DNA of 64,000 nt. Origin: Pseudonocardia terrae (GTDB lineage: Bacteria; Actinomycetota; Actinomycetes; Mycobacteriales; Pseudonocardiaceae). Of the stretch, positions 16,958 to 25,372 are shown one piece after another (the stretch's first letter is position 1; the number at the start of each line of letters is the position of its first letter). The stretch covers positions 111,545 to 175,544 of the forward strand of contig NZ_JAJTTE010000007.1 of NCBI RefSeq assembly GCF_021343995.1, in the 5' to 3' direction. The notes under the pieces are model-generated. The model saw nothing but the letters and a program-made list of their open reading frames with translations, searched no databases and was not told the DNA's origin. Both the position numbers and the translations under genes were made by a program.

Positions 16958-18133
16958 GTGGACACCGTTGCCGGCGATCGGAACGACCCGCTCCGTGGAA
17001 CGGCCGCCGCCGACTCCCTCGTCACGCGCGCAGGCGAGGCACTCACCGCCGTCGTCGACGCCCTCGGCGGCCCGGACACTGCGCTCCCTGCGCCCCACGT
17101 CGAGGATCTCGAGACCGCCTCGGACTCCCTGCACGCCGCCGAGCGGGCGCTGCGGCGCCACCTCGCCGCGGGCGAACGATGCGGAGAGCCGCCCACGACG
17201 ACCGCCCTCACGTTGCTCGTCCAGGTGCAAGCGCTGCGACTGGCGGTCGGAGAGGCCCGCATGGCCCGGCGGGCGAAGGTGACCGAGCAGCTCCACCGTG
17301 CCGTCACCCGGCTGCGGGCGGGCCTCGGCGTCGCGGATCTCCTCCGGCAGGTCCCCCTGGAGCTGGGCGAGATCGGGTACAGCCGGTCGCTCTTCTCCGC
17401 CCTGCGCGGCACGGCGTGGACCCCGGAGGGCGCCTTCGCCCACGGGGACGACTCCCTGGCCGACGCCCTCCTACGGGTGGGTGGCGCGATGCCGGGCCGG
17501 ATCGGCCGCGAGGAACCGGAGACCGAGGCGGTGCGCCGTCGCACACCGATCCTGGTCCGGAATGCGCAGAGCCGGCTCCACATCCACCGCGAGCTGATCT
17601 CCCTCGCGGACACGCGGGACTACGCGGCTGCGCCCGTCGTCGCCCACGGCTCGGTCATCGCACTGCTGCACGTGGACCGGCACTCACAGGCGGACGTCGT
17701 CGACGCCGGGGACCGCGACCTGCTCGGGCTCTTCGCCGACGCCGTGGGACTCGCGTTCGAGCGGGCCCGCTACCAGGAACGCTTCACTGCGCTCAAGTCC
17801 CAGTTCGAGCGCCAGCTCACCGGCATCGACGACCTCCTCTACGGCACCGCGCACTGGCCGTCGACCGCCGAGCCGTCCTCGGTGCTCGACGCCGATCCGG
17901 GAGTGCACCCCTTCCTCGCGGACGGGCCGCTCGGCGAGCTCACCCGCCGGGAGTTCGAGGTCCTGCGCCACCTCGCCCGGGGCGCGAGCAACCAGGACAT
18001 CGCCGAGCGGCTCGGGGTGTCGACCGGCACGGTCAAGACCCACATGAAGCACGTCCTGCGCAAGCTCGGCGCCGCCAATCGGGCGGAGGCCGCGGCGCGG
18101 TTCCACGGGCTCGGCCGCTCCGCCACGGGGTGA
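16958..18133 (+). CDS. GAF-LuxR transcriptional regulator
   Basis: 391 residues. GTG 16958 is chosen because AGGAGG (16947-16952) is placed 5 bases before it; a GTG at 16940 is in frame but would overlap that site. The first two thirds resemble a helical segment plus a GAF-like sensor domain (VVAHGSVIALLHVDRHSQADVVDAGDR style strands near 215-245). The C-terminal LuxR helix-turn-helix is clear: LTRREFEVLRHLARGASNQDIAERLG and STGTVKTHMKHVLRKLGA. It probably activates the P450 module that starts 100 bp downstream, possibly sensing the substrate. A small hairpin follows its stop. Confidence 0.82.
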   Translation: MDTVAGDRNDPLRGTAAADSLVTRAGEALTAVVDALGGPDTALPAPHVEDLETASDSLHAAERALRRHLAAGERCGEPPTTTALTLLVQVQALRLAVGEARMARRAKVTEQLHRAVTRLRAGLGVADLLRQVPLELGEIGYSRSLFSALRGTAWTPEGAFAHGDDSLADALLRVGGAMPGRIGREEPETEAVRRRTPILVRNAQSRLHIHRELISLADTRDYAAAPVVAHGSVIALLHVDRHSQADVVDAGDRDLLGLFADAVGLAFERARYQERFTALKSQFERQLTGIDDLLYGTAHWPSTAEPSSVLDADPGVHPFLADGPLGELTRREFEVLRHLARGASNQDIAERLGVSTGTVKTHMKHVLRKLGAANRAEAAARFHGLGRSATG

Positions 18134-18135
18134 CC

Positions 18136-18155
18136 GGGGGAGAGAAAACTCCCCC
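18136..18155 (+). terminator. G5AG/CTC5 hairpin after the LuxR gene
   Basis: GGGGGAG (18136-18142) pairs with CTCCCCC (18149-18155) across an A-rich loop, 2 bases after the LuxR stop. A near copy with AAAT loop lies directly after the reductase stop at 19504-19521. They could be weak terminators or mRNA-stabilising ends between genes of one unit. Confidence 0.45.
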
Positions 18156-18228
18156 TCGGGAGCGATGTCCGCGCGGACCCGGAGGGCGACGATCGGTCCA
18201 CCGGTACCGGACATCCACCGGAGGATCG

Positions 18229-19503
18229 ATGGCGAGGAACCCGGGCCCCCGGCCCGCGCACACCGACGGACCACAGCAGGCGGCAGGACCCGAGGCGCGA
18301 GTTGTCGTGGTCGGAGCCGGGCACGGCGGCGCAGCGCTCGTGGCGCTGCTCCGCCAGGGCGGCCACCGCGGGGAGATCGTGCTGATCGGTGACGAGCCCG
18401 AGCACCCGTACCAGCGCCCACCGCTGTCGAAGAAGTTCACCTCGGGCGAGCTGGAGCAGGTCATCCGGCCTCGGGAGTTCTACGCCGAGCAACAGGTCGT
18501 CCTGCAGCTCGGCGAGCGGGTCACCGGCCTCGACGCCGCGGCGCAGAAGCTGACCACTACCTCCGGTGGCACCTTCGGCTACGACTTCCTCGTCCTGGCC
18601 ACCGGCGCGCGGCCGCGGCCGCTGCCCGCTCCCGGGGCAAACCTGGACGGCGTCGCCGCGCTCCGCACCCTCGCGGACGCCCGCGTCCTGCGGGACTGGC
18701 TCGCCGAGCGACGCAGGCTGGTGATCGTCGGCGCCGGGTACATCGGGCTGGAGGTCGCCGCCGTGGCAACCGCCGCGGGTGTTCCGGTCACGGTGCTCGA
18801 GCGCGAGGAACGCGTGCTGAACCGGGTCGCGAGCAGCGAGCTCTCGGCGATCCTCACGGCGGCGCACGGCGCGCGTGGAGTGGACATCAGGGTCGACGCC
18901 CAGGTCTGCGCGCTGGCCGGGAACGGCGCCGTGCGCGAGGTGGTCCTCGGCTCAGGCGGGACGCTGCCCGCGGACGGAGTGCTGGTGGGCATCGGCGCGA
19001 TCCCCAACACCGAACTGGCCGAGGCGGCCGGCCTGGCGTGCGCGGGCGGCATCGTCGTCGACGAGACGGCGCGGACCAGCGATCCCGCGGTCCTCGCAAT
19101 CGGTGACGCGACCGTGCGTCCGGTGGCCGGCGTCGGCCGGATGCGGCTCGAGAGCATCCCGAGCGCGACGGAACAGGCGAAACAGGCCGCCGCCACGATC
19201 CTGGGCACTCCACCGCCCGCCCCCGAGCTCCCGTGGTTCTGGTCCGATCAGCTCGACCTGAAGCTGAAGATCGCCGGCGTGGTGCTCCCGGGCCGCGAGG
19301 TCGTGCTGCGCGGCGACCCGGGCATCGGCAGGTTCGCCCTGTTCCACCTGGAGCGCGGCCAGGTGCGGGCCGTCGAGACGGCGAACTCCCCGGCGGAGTT
19401 CATGGCCGGGAAGAAGCTCATCGCCTCGGGTGTCCTCGTCGACCCGGTCCGGCTGGCCGATCCCGCGGTCCCGCTTCGGGACGTGTCCACCGGGGCCTGC
19501 TGA
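18229..19503 (+). CDS. FAD/NAD(P)H-dependent ferredoxin reductase (putidaredoxin-reductase type)
   Basis: 424 residues from ATG 18229. Two Rossmann motifs are present: FAD-binding VVVGAGHGGAALVALLRQ (about residues 22-40) and NAD-binding VIVGAGYIGLEVAAVA (about 165-180), with the FAD-closing TSDPAVLAIGD. HPYQRPPLSKKF is the typical active-site segment of oxygenase-coupled NADH-ferredoxin reductases, and the C-terminal domain (WFWSDQLDLKLKIAG) is the reductase interface domain. It should pass electrons from NADH to the [2Fe-2S] ferredoxin at 21001 and on to the P450 at 19598. The N-terminal 20 residues are a loose Pro/Gly-rich extension. Confidence 0.9.
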   Translation: MARNPGPRPAHTDGPQQAAGPEARVVVVGAGHGGAALVALLRQGGHRGEIVLIGDEPEHPYQRPPLSKKFTSGELEQVIRPREFYAEQQVVLQLGERVTGLDAAAQKLTTTSGGTFGYDFLVLATGARPRPLPAPGANLDGVAALRTLADARVLRDWLAERRRLVIVGAGYIGLEVAAVATAAGVPVTVLEREERVLNRVASSELSAILTAAHGARGVDIRVDAQVCALAGNGAVREVVLGSGGTLPADGVLVGIGAIPNTELAEAAGLACAGGIVVDETARTSDPAVLAIGDATVRPVAGVGRMRLESIPSATEQAKQAAATILGTPPPAPELPWFWSDQLDLKLKIAGVVLPGREVVLRGDPGIGRFALFHLERGQVRAVETANSPAEFMAGKKLIASGVLVDPVRLADPAVPLRDVSTGAC

Positions 19504-19521
19504 GGGGGAGAAATCTCCCTC
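19504..19521 (+). terminator. G5AG/CTCCCTC hairpin after the reductase gene
   Basis: GGGGGAG and CTCCCTC with one G-T pair around loop AAAT, starting at the reductase stop codon. It resembles the hairpin at 18136, and the two bracket the reductase gene. Confidence 0.4.
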
Positions 19522-19546
19522 CCGCGGGAGAGGTGGGTCACAGACT

Positions 19547-19557
19547 TTGGTCCGATC
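19547..19557. promoter_or_regulatory. FadR/GntR-type operator box 4 (TTGGTCCGATC)
   Basis: Box 41 bp before the P450 start, with the 14-base string GAGAGGTGGGTCAC at 19528-19541, identical to the one preceding box 1. The paired elements suggest a duplicated promoter rather than chance similarity. Confidence 0.5.
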
Positions 19558-19597
19558 ATTACGCCAGCAGCAACGACGCGCCCCACGGAGGTAGTGG

Positions 19598-20923
19598 ATG
19601 ACCACCACGGAGAAGGACACCCGGGCCACCGTCCCGGAGCACATCGCGCGTCAGGTGGTGCTCCCCGAGGGCCACCGCGACGAGGTCGCGCTGTTCGAGG
19701 CCTACCGCTGGCTGCGCGAGAACGCCCCGCTCGCGATCGCCGACGTCGACGGCTACGACCCCGTCTACCTGGTCAGCAAGCACGCCGACATCATGGAGAT
19801 CGAGCGGCAGCCGCACGTCTTCACCAGCGGCGGCGGCGAGGACAAGGGCTCGCACAACCCGATCCTGCAGAACCAGGCGGGCGACGCGTTCACCAAGAGC
19901 CTCACCGGCGGCAGCCTGCGGATCCTGGAGACGCTGACCTACCTGGACCCGCCGGAGCACACGGCGATCAAGGACATCGCCAACGACTGGTTCCGGGTCG
20001 CGAACCTGAAGAAGTGGGAGGACCAGATCCGGGCCCTGGCGCGCGAGGCCATCGAGAAGTACCTGCACGGCGGGGCCAACGCGATCGACTTCGTGAAGGA
20101 GTTCGCGGTCTACTACCCCCTGCACGTGATCATGACGCTGTTCGGGGTCCCCGAGGAGGACGAGCCGCGGATGATGGGGCTCACCCAGGAGTTCTTCGGC
20201 ACCGCGGACCCCGATGCGGCACGCGAGGACGTCGAGCCGCTCACGCCCGAGGCCGCCGCGCAGCAGTGGGCCGCCGCGATCAAGGACTTCTACGCGTACT
20301 TCGACGCGCTGGTCGAGGACCGGCGGGCGAACCCGCGTGACGACCTGGCGACCCTCATCGCCAGCGCCAAGGACGAGACCGGCGAGTTCCACGCCAAGGA
20401 GTTCGCCTACGGCTGGTTCATCGCCATCGCCACCGCGGGCCACGACACGACGTCGAGCACCATGGCGAGCCTGATCGAGGCGCTGGCCCTGTTCCCGGAC
20501 CAGCTCGCGCGGGTCCAGGCCGAGCCCTCGCTCATCCCGGACCTCGTGAACGAGGGCCTGCGCTGGGCGTCGCCGGTCAAGCAGTTCACCCGCCAGGCGC
20601 TGGAGGACTACGAGCTGCGGGGCCAGCAGATCCGTAAGGGCGACCGGTTCATGCTGCTCTATCAGTCGGCGAACCGGGACACGGACGTGTTCGAGGCCCC
20701 GGAGGAGTTCCGGTTGGACCGCAAGCCCAACCGGCACATCGCCTTCGGGTACGGGCCGCACATGTGCATCGGCCAGCACCTGGCCAAGATGGAGCTGCGG
20801 ATCCTGCTCGAGGAACTGCTCCCGCGAATCAAGGGCATCCGGGTCACCGGTGAGCGCAAGGTCGTGCAGACCAACTTCGTCGGCGGCCTGAAGAACCTGC
20901 CGGTGGAGCTCGAGCTGAGCTGA
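19598..20923 (+). CDS. Cytochrome P450, CYP108-like
   Basis: 441 residues from ATG 19598 with GGAGG upstream. Landmarks: C-helix region [10 protein letters not shown]-helix oxygen-activation motif AGHDTTSS, K-helix EGLR (ExxR), and the heme loop [18 protein letters not shown] with the thiolate Cys390. The FGxGxHMCxGQHLAK form is typical of CYP108 (alpha-terpineol hydroxylase) relatives, so a terpenoid or alkyl-chain hydroxylation is a fair guess. Ferredoxin, reductase, alcohol dehydrogenase and aldehyde dehydrogenase genes flank it, which together would oxidise a methyl group to a carboxylate. It is a soluble bacterial class I enzyme. Confidence 0.92.
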   Translation: MTTTEKDTRATVPEHIARQVVLPEGHRDEVALFEAYRWLRENAPLAIADVDGYDPVYLVSKHADIMEIERQPHVFTSGGGEDKGSHNPILQNQAGDAFTKSLTGGSLRILETLTYLDPPEHTAIKDIANDWFRVANLKKWEDQIRALAREAIEKYLHGGANAIDFVKEFAVYYPLHVIMTLFGVPEEDEPRMMGLTQEFFGTADPDAAREDVEPLTPEAAAQQWAAAIKDFYAYFDALVEDRRANPRDDLATLIASAKDETGEFHAKEFAYGWFIAIATAGHDTTSSTMASLIEALALFPDQLARVQAEPSLIPDLVNEGLRWASPVKQFTRQALEDYELRGQQIRKGDRFMLLYQSANRDTDVFEAPEEFRLDRKPNRHIAFGYGPHMCIGQHLAKMELRILLEELLPRIKGIRVTGERKVVQTNFVGGLKNLPVELELS

Positions 20924-21000
20924 CCCCGCCGCCTGCACGCCGGCGCCCCCACCGGCGTGCGGGTGCCCCCTCCTCTCCTGCGTCACGGAACGGAAGGCCC

Positions 21001-21318
21001 ATGCCCGCGATCACCTACGTCGTCCCGGACGGCTCGGTCCACGTCGTCGACGTCCCGGTGGGACAGAGCGTGATGGACGGCTCGGTCCGCAACAACCTGC
21101 CCGGGATCGTCGCCGAGTGCGGCGGCAGCTGCTCCTGCGCCACGTGCCACGTCTACCTCGACGGCGAGTTCGCCGACCGGTTCGACGACGCCACGGACGA
21201 GGAGCAGGAACTGCTCGAGTACGCCGAGGGCGCTCGGCCGACCTCCCGGCTGTCCTGCCAGCTCATCGTGACCGGCTCCTGCGACGGCGTCCGGGTGACC
21301 GTCGCGCCGGAAGCCTGA
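21001..21318 (+). CDS. [2Fe-2S] ferredoxin, putidaredoxin/adrenodoxin type
   Basis: 105 residues, ATG 21001. The cluster ligands are seen in ECGGSCSCATCHVYL (C-x5-C-x2-C) and the fourth Cys in RLSCQLIV, spaced as in adrenodoxin-type ferredoxins, with the acidic partner-binding stretch DDATDEEQELLEYAEG. It is the evident electron donor to the P450 77 bp upstream and is reduced by the FAD protein at 18229. Confidence 0.93.
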   Translation: MPAITYVVPDGSVHVVDVPVGQSVMDGSVRNNLPGIVAECGGSCSCATCHVYLDGEFADRFDDATDEEQELLEYAEGARPTSRLSCQLIVTGSCDGVRVTVAPEA

Positions 21319-21348
21319 ACCCTCCACCCGCTGCCTCCGAGGATTCCC

Positions 21349-22449
21349 ATGGACATCACTGCTGCTGTCGCGACCGCCGTCGGCGCCGACTTCTCCGTCG
21401 AGCAGGTCGCGCTCGACGGCCCTGCCGAGGGCGAGGTGCTGGTCGAGATCAAGGGCGTCGGTCTGTGCCACACCGACCTCGCCGCGAAGGACGGCCACCT
21501 GCCCTTCCCGCTCCCCGGCGTGTTCGGGCACGAGGGCAGCGGGATCGTGCGCGCCGTCGGCACCGGCGTCACCAAGGTCGCCGAGGGCGACTCGGTGCTG
21601 TTGAGCTTCGCCAGCTGCGGAGACTGCACGCAGTGCCGCCGCGACGAGCCGTCGTACTGCCAGAACTTCATGCCGCTCAACTTCGGCGGCGCGCGGCCGG
21701 GCGGCCCGAGCGCGCTGACCCGCGGCGGCGAGGCGCTCGGCTCGGACTTCTTCGGCCAGTCCTCCTTCGCCACCCACGCGCTGGCCCACGAGCGCAACGT
21801 GGTCAAGGTCGACGCCGACCTGCCGCTGGAGATCCTGGGTCCGCTCGGCTGCGGAGTCCAGACCGGTGCCGGTGCCGTGCTGCGCAGCTTCGACTGCCCC
21901 GCCGGCTCCTCGCTGCTGGTGCTGGGCGGCGGGTCGGTCGGCCAGTCCGCGGTGCTCGCCGCCGCGGCCCGTGAGCTGGACACGATCGTCGTCGTCGAAC
22001 CGATGGCGTCCCGGCGTGAGCTGGCCCTGTCGCTGGGCGCCACGCACGCGCTCGACCCGGCCGACGGGCCGATCGACGAGCAGGTCCGCGCGATCCTCGC
22101 CGACGGCGTCGAGTACGCCATCGACACCACCGGCGTCGCGCCGGTCGTTCAGCAGGCGGTGGCCGCGCTCGCGCAGCGCGGGTCCCTCGGCATCATCGGC
22201 GTGCCGTCCGATCCCGAGGCGGCGCTGTCGCTGGGCCTGATCCAGGCGCAGGTCATCGGGATCACGGTGAAGGGCATCGTCGAGGGCGACAGCGACCCGG
22301 ACGTGTTCCTGCCCGAGCTCATCGAGCTCTACCGCGCCGGTCGCTTCCCCTTCGACAAGCTGGTCACCACCATGCCGCTGTCGGAGATCAACGAGGCCGT
22401 CGCCGCCCAGCACCGGGGCGAGGCCGTGAAGATCGTCCTGATCCCCTGA
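21349..22449 (+). CDS. Zn-dependent NAD alcohol dehydrogenase (aryl/benzyl alcohol type)
   Basis: 366 residues from ATG 21349. Catalytic zinc ligands GLCHTD (Cys) and GHEGSG (His), structural zinc cysteines in CGDCTQCRRDEPSYC, the FxxLGCGVQTGAG substrate-site segment, and the Rossmann motif VLGGGSVGQSAV followed by an acidic residue (VVEP), indicating NAD. The layout is that of the aryl-alcohol/benzyl-alcohol and geraniol dehydrogenase branch of medium-chain dehydrogenases. It should oxidise the primary alcohol made by the P450 to an aldehyde. The following aldehyde dehydrogenase gene is broken. Confidence 0.9.
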   Translation: MDITAAVATAVGADFSVEQVALDGPAEGEVLVEIKGVGLCHTDLAAKDGHLPFPLPGVFGHEGSGIVRAVGTGVTKVAEGDSVLLSFASCGDCTQCRRDEPSYCQNFMPLNFGGARPGGPSALTRGGEALGSDFFGQSSFATHALAHERNVVKVDADLPLEILGPLGCGVQTGAGAVLRSFDCPAGSSLLVLGGGSVGQSAVLAAAARELDTIVVVEPMASRRELALSLGATHALDPADGPIDEQVRAILADGVEYAIDTTGVAPVVQQAVAALAQRGSLGIIGVPSDPEAALSLGLIQAQVIGITVKGIVEGDSDPDVFLPELIELYRAGRFPFDKLVTTMPLSEINEAVAAQHRGEAVKIVLIP

Positions 22450-22465
22450 TCCCGAGGACTCTTCA

Positions 22466-23909
22466 ATGATCGACTACGACTCGCTGTACATCGCGGGGGA
22501 CTGGCGTGCCCCGGCCACCGGCACGCGCATCGAGGTGCACTCGGCTGCGACCGAGGAGCTCGTCGGCTCGGTCCCGGAGGCGGCCGAGCCGGACGTCGAC
22601 GACGCCGTCGCGGCTGCCCGCCGCGCCTTCGACGATCCGCAAGGGTGGTACCGCTGGGAGCCCGCCCGGCGCGCCGAGGTCCTCGAGCGGTTCGCGCAGG
22701 CCCTCGAGGCCCGGGCGGCGGAGACCGCACGACGGGTCGCCGTGCAGAACGGCATGCCGATCGCGCTGGCGAACAACTTCGAGGGCGGCTTCCCGCCCGT
22801 CCTGCTGCGGTACTTCTCCGGCCTGGTCACCGAGAACCCGCAGGAGGAGACCCGGCCGGGCATGCTCGTGGCACATCGCGGGTCATCCGCGCGCCGATCG
22901 GCGTCGTCGGTGCGATCGTGCCGTGGAACGTCCCGCAGGCCATCACCTTCCTCAAGTTGGCCCAGGCGCTGGCCGCGGGCTGCACCGTGGTGCTCAAGCC
23001 GGCGCCGGAGACCGTGCTCGACGCGTTCCTGATGGCCGAGGCCGCGGTCGAGGCCGGGCTGCCCGAGGGCGTGCTCAACGTCGTGCCCGGCGGGCGGGAC
23101 CTAGGCGCCTACCTGGTCGCGCACCCCGGCGTGGACAAGGTGTCGTTCACCGGGTCCACGGCGGCCGGGCGGAGCATCGCGGAGACCTGTGGCCGGCTGC
23201 TGCGGCCGGTGACCCTCGAGCTGGGTGGGAAGTCCGCGGCGATCGTGCTCGACGACGCCGACCTCGCCTCGACGATCTAGAGCTTCTTCGCCGCGACGCT
23301 CCTCAACAACGGGCAGATCTGCTGGCTGGGCACCCGCGTCCTCGCGCCGCAAAGCCGGTACCGGGAGGTCGTCGACACCGTCAGCGACCTGGTCCGCTCG
23401 CTCGCCGTCGGCGACCCGCTGCACGAGACCACCCAGGTGGGCCCGCTCGTGTCGTCCCGGCAGCGGGACCGGGTCGAGGGCTACATCGCCAAGGCAAGGC
23501 CGAGGGCGCGCGGCTGACCGTCGGTGGCGGTCGCCCGGACGGCCTCGACCACGGCTGGTTCGTGGAGCCCACCGTCTTCGCCGACGTGGACAACAAGTAC
23601 ACGATCGCCCAGGAGGAGATCTTCGGCCCGGTGCTCTCGGTGATCCCGTACGCCGACGAGGACCAGGCGGTCGCGCTCGCCAACGACAGCGACTCGGCCT
23701 CGGCGGCTCGGTGTGGACCGCCGACGGGGAGCGGGGCGAGGCCGTGGCCCGGCGCGTCGTGTCCGGCACGATCGGGATCAACGGCTACGTCAACGACCCG
23801 ACCCCCCTTCGGCGGGGTCAAGGCCAGCGGGATCGGCCGCGAGCTCGGTCTGGAAGGGCTGCACGGCTACCAGGTGCTCAAGACGATCTACCTCGACCCC
23901 TCGTACTGA
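22466..23909 (+). pseudogene. Aldehyde dehydrogenase with four frameshifts and one in-frame TAG
   Basis: Homology to NAD aldehyde dehydrogenase runs through all three + frames. It starts at ATG 22466, loses one base near 22866-22875 and continues as IGVVGAIVPWNVPQAITF. The SFTGST and LELGGKSAAIVLDDADL motifs are present, but TAG 23278-23280 interrupts before SFFAATLLNNGQICW (catalytic Cys). Single-base losses occur near 23500 and 23693, both at shortened G runs, and one base is gained at the six-C run near 23807, restoring PFGGVKASGIGRELG. As sequenced no active enzyme is possible. True decay and homopolymer sequencing error are both possible; the TAG is not a homopolymer change. Confidence 0.9.
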
Positions 23910-24275
23910 CCTGGCTGAGTTGGATATGGTCCCCGCCGTCGGCGTGGCTGGGGATCGCGCACGCGCAGACCCCGGTTCAGCGCGAGGGAGCCAGTGTCCT
24001 GTTCACATCCGACGCCGCTCGCAAGATGATCGGCACCTGCTCCGCTTGCCCGAATCATTCCCGGACCGGGCCTGTCGGATAGCGCTGGGACGCGGTGAAA
24101 CCCGCGGCGGTACGTCCGGTTGACGGTCTCGGTCTGTGATGCCCCTTGTGCCCGTCCGAGGGCGTCGTCACCTCCCTCTCGTACAAGAGCTCGGCGGCGA
24201 CGGGCTCGAGGAGTGTCGACCTTGCGTCATCACACCATCACTGTCGGCGATCGGGTGGCTCGGTAGGATCGGCCC
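23910..24275. other. Non-coding gap before the GntR gene
   Basis: 366 bp between the decayed aldehyde dehydrogenase and the GntR gene. I see no open frame with protein-like composition and no strong hairpin. It should hold the promoter of the GntR gene and may contain the scar of a rearrangement. Confidence 0.4.
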
Positions 24276-24989
24276 GTGGGTCGGACGGGTAAGGAGCAGC
24301 TGCGCGGCAACGTCGCGAGCGCGATCCGGGACCAGATCATGGCCCGCACCGTGCAGCCGGGCGAACCCCTGCGACTCGGCCAGCTGGCGGAGCAGCTCGG
24401 AGTGAGTGTGACGCCCGTTCGAGAGGCGTTACTGCTGCTGACCCAGGACGGCTGGGTGACCCACGAGCCGAACCGGGGTTTCCGGGTGTCGGCGGTCCGC
24501 CGTAAGGACGTCGAGGACACCTACCTGATGTGGGGCACCGCCGAAGGGGAGCTCGCGGCACGTGCCGCCACCCGGGCCACGGCCCGGGACGTGGACGAGC
24601 TGCGGAAGATGGACGCGCAGATCCGCGACGCAGACCCGTCCGACGGGCACCTGGCCACCTCGCTGAACTCGGCGCTGCACCATTATGTGTCGGTCATCGC
24701 GGACGCGCCCAAGTTGGAGTGGTTCGCCAGAGCGGCGAGCAGGCTCGTCCCCTTGCAGTTCCCGGAGAACTTCCACGTCGTGCCGGGTTGGTCGGACGTG
24801 AATCGCACCCAGCACACCCCTTTGATCGACGCCATCGCGGCTGGGGACGTCGACCAGGCGCGCATGCTGGCCAAGGACCACTTCATGGGCACCGGCGATC
24901 TGCTCATGCGGTGGCTGGACTCTCTGGACTTCTGGGGCGAGCCGGACGCACCGCAGACCCCTCGGGGGCCGGGCCGCCTCGCCGGCTGA
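24276..24989 (+). CDS. GntR-family regulator with FCD ligand domain
   Basis: 237 residues from GTG 24276. The N-terminal winged helix is typical (VASAIRDQIMARTVQPGEPL, RLGQLAEQLGVSVTPVREALLLL, GWVTHEPNRGFRVSAV), followed by an all-helical FCD domain (EDTYLMWGTAEGELAARAA, HHYVSVIADAPKLEWFARA, HTPLIDAIAAGDVDQARMLAKDH). FCD regulators bind carboxylic acids or CoA derivatives and recognise TnGTnnnACnA-like sites. It may govern the eight-gene operon that begins 384 bp downstream, or the GGTCnGACC boxes further left. A decayed relative lies at 33509-33727 on the other strand. Confidence 0.88.
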   Translation: MGRTGKEQLRGNVASAIRDQIMARTVQPGEPLRLGQLAEQLGVSVTPVREALLLLTQDGWVTHEPNRGFRVSAVRRKDVEDTYLMWGTAEGELAARAATRATARDVDELRKMDAQIRDADPSDGHLATSLNSALHHYVSVIADAPKLEWFARAASRLVPLQFPENFHVVPGWSDVNRTQHTPLIDAIAAGDVDQARMLAKDHFMGTGDLLMRWLDSLDFWGEPDAPQTPRGPGRLAG

Positions 24990-25372
24990 CCCGCCGGGAG
25001 CAGGCCGGAAGCAAGCGCCTGAGCGCCCGCCGAGGGTCCGATTCAGGGCCGTGGCGTGCATCTCCTCGGGGTCGCGGGGCGCGCCGTTCACCGCCGCCAC
25101 GGTGTGGCGATGAGACGGCCTGATGCGCGGCTGAGTCGACGAGCTCGACCCGATGACTGTCGGGATCACGAGGCTGCGCTTCCAGCAGTCAGCACATGTG
25201 CCGGCGAAGGCCGCGTGCGCACGGGCGCCGGCGGACATCGAGCTTCGCCGCTTCGTCGCCAGGCACCCGGGGCGCAGGCTCTGGACAGCGCGGCGAAAGA
25301 ACGTATATTCTTCGGTACAAGAATATACGATCGGGATAGCGCCTGATCGTGCTCCCACCATGGAGGTCGACG
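24990..25372. other. Intergenic region ahead of the eight-gene operon
   Basis: 383 bp. The first 300 bp show no credible gene. The last part contains the palindrome at 25303-25328 and the ribosome site GGAGG at 25362-25366. Confidence 0.4.
25303..25328. promoter_or_regulatory. Perfect 10-bp inverted repeat operator
   Basis: GTATATTCTT (25303-25312) and AAGAATATAC (25319-25328) are perfect inverted repeats around CGGTAC. The element is strikingly AT-rich in this GC-rich DNA and ends 44 bp before the GTG start of the transporter gene. It is the likely control site of the operon; the upstream GntR protein is the nearest candidate regulator. Confidence 0.7.

Noticed and set aside
16873..18228. 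Long N-terminal extension of the ferredoxin reductase
   Set aside because: The open frame through the LuxR gene has the Arg-rich composition of an out-of-frame shadow; ATG 18229 begins the recognised protein.
24276..24290. Fifth GGTCnGACC box at the GntR start (GGTCGGACG)
   Set aside because: It lies inside the coding start, lacks the final C of the core and is explained by the codons Gly-Arg-Thr.
24990..25300. Minus-strand protein-like fragment (TVAAVNGAPRDPEEMHATALN)
   Set aside because: Part of it looks protein-like, but no family, start or ribosome site could be assigned and the surrounding residues are of shadow composition.
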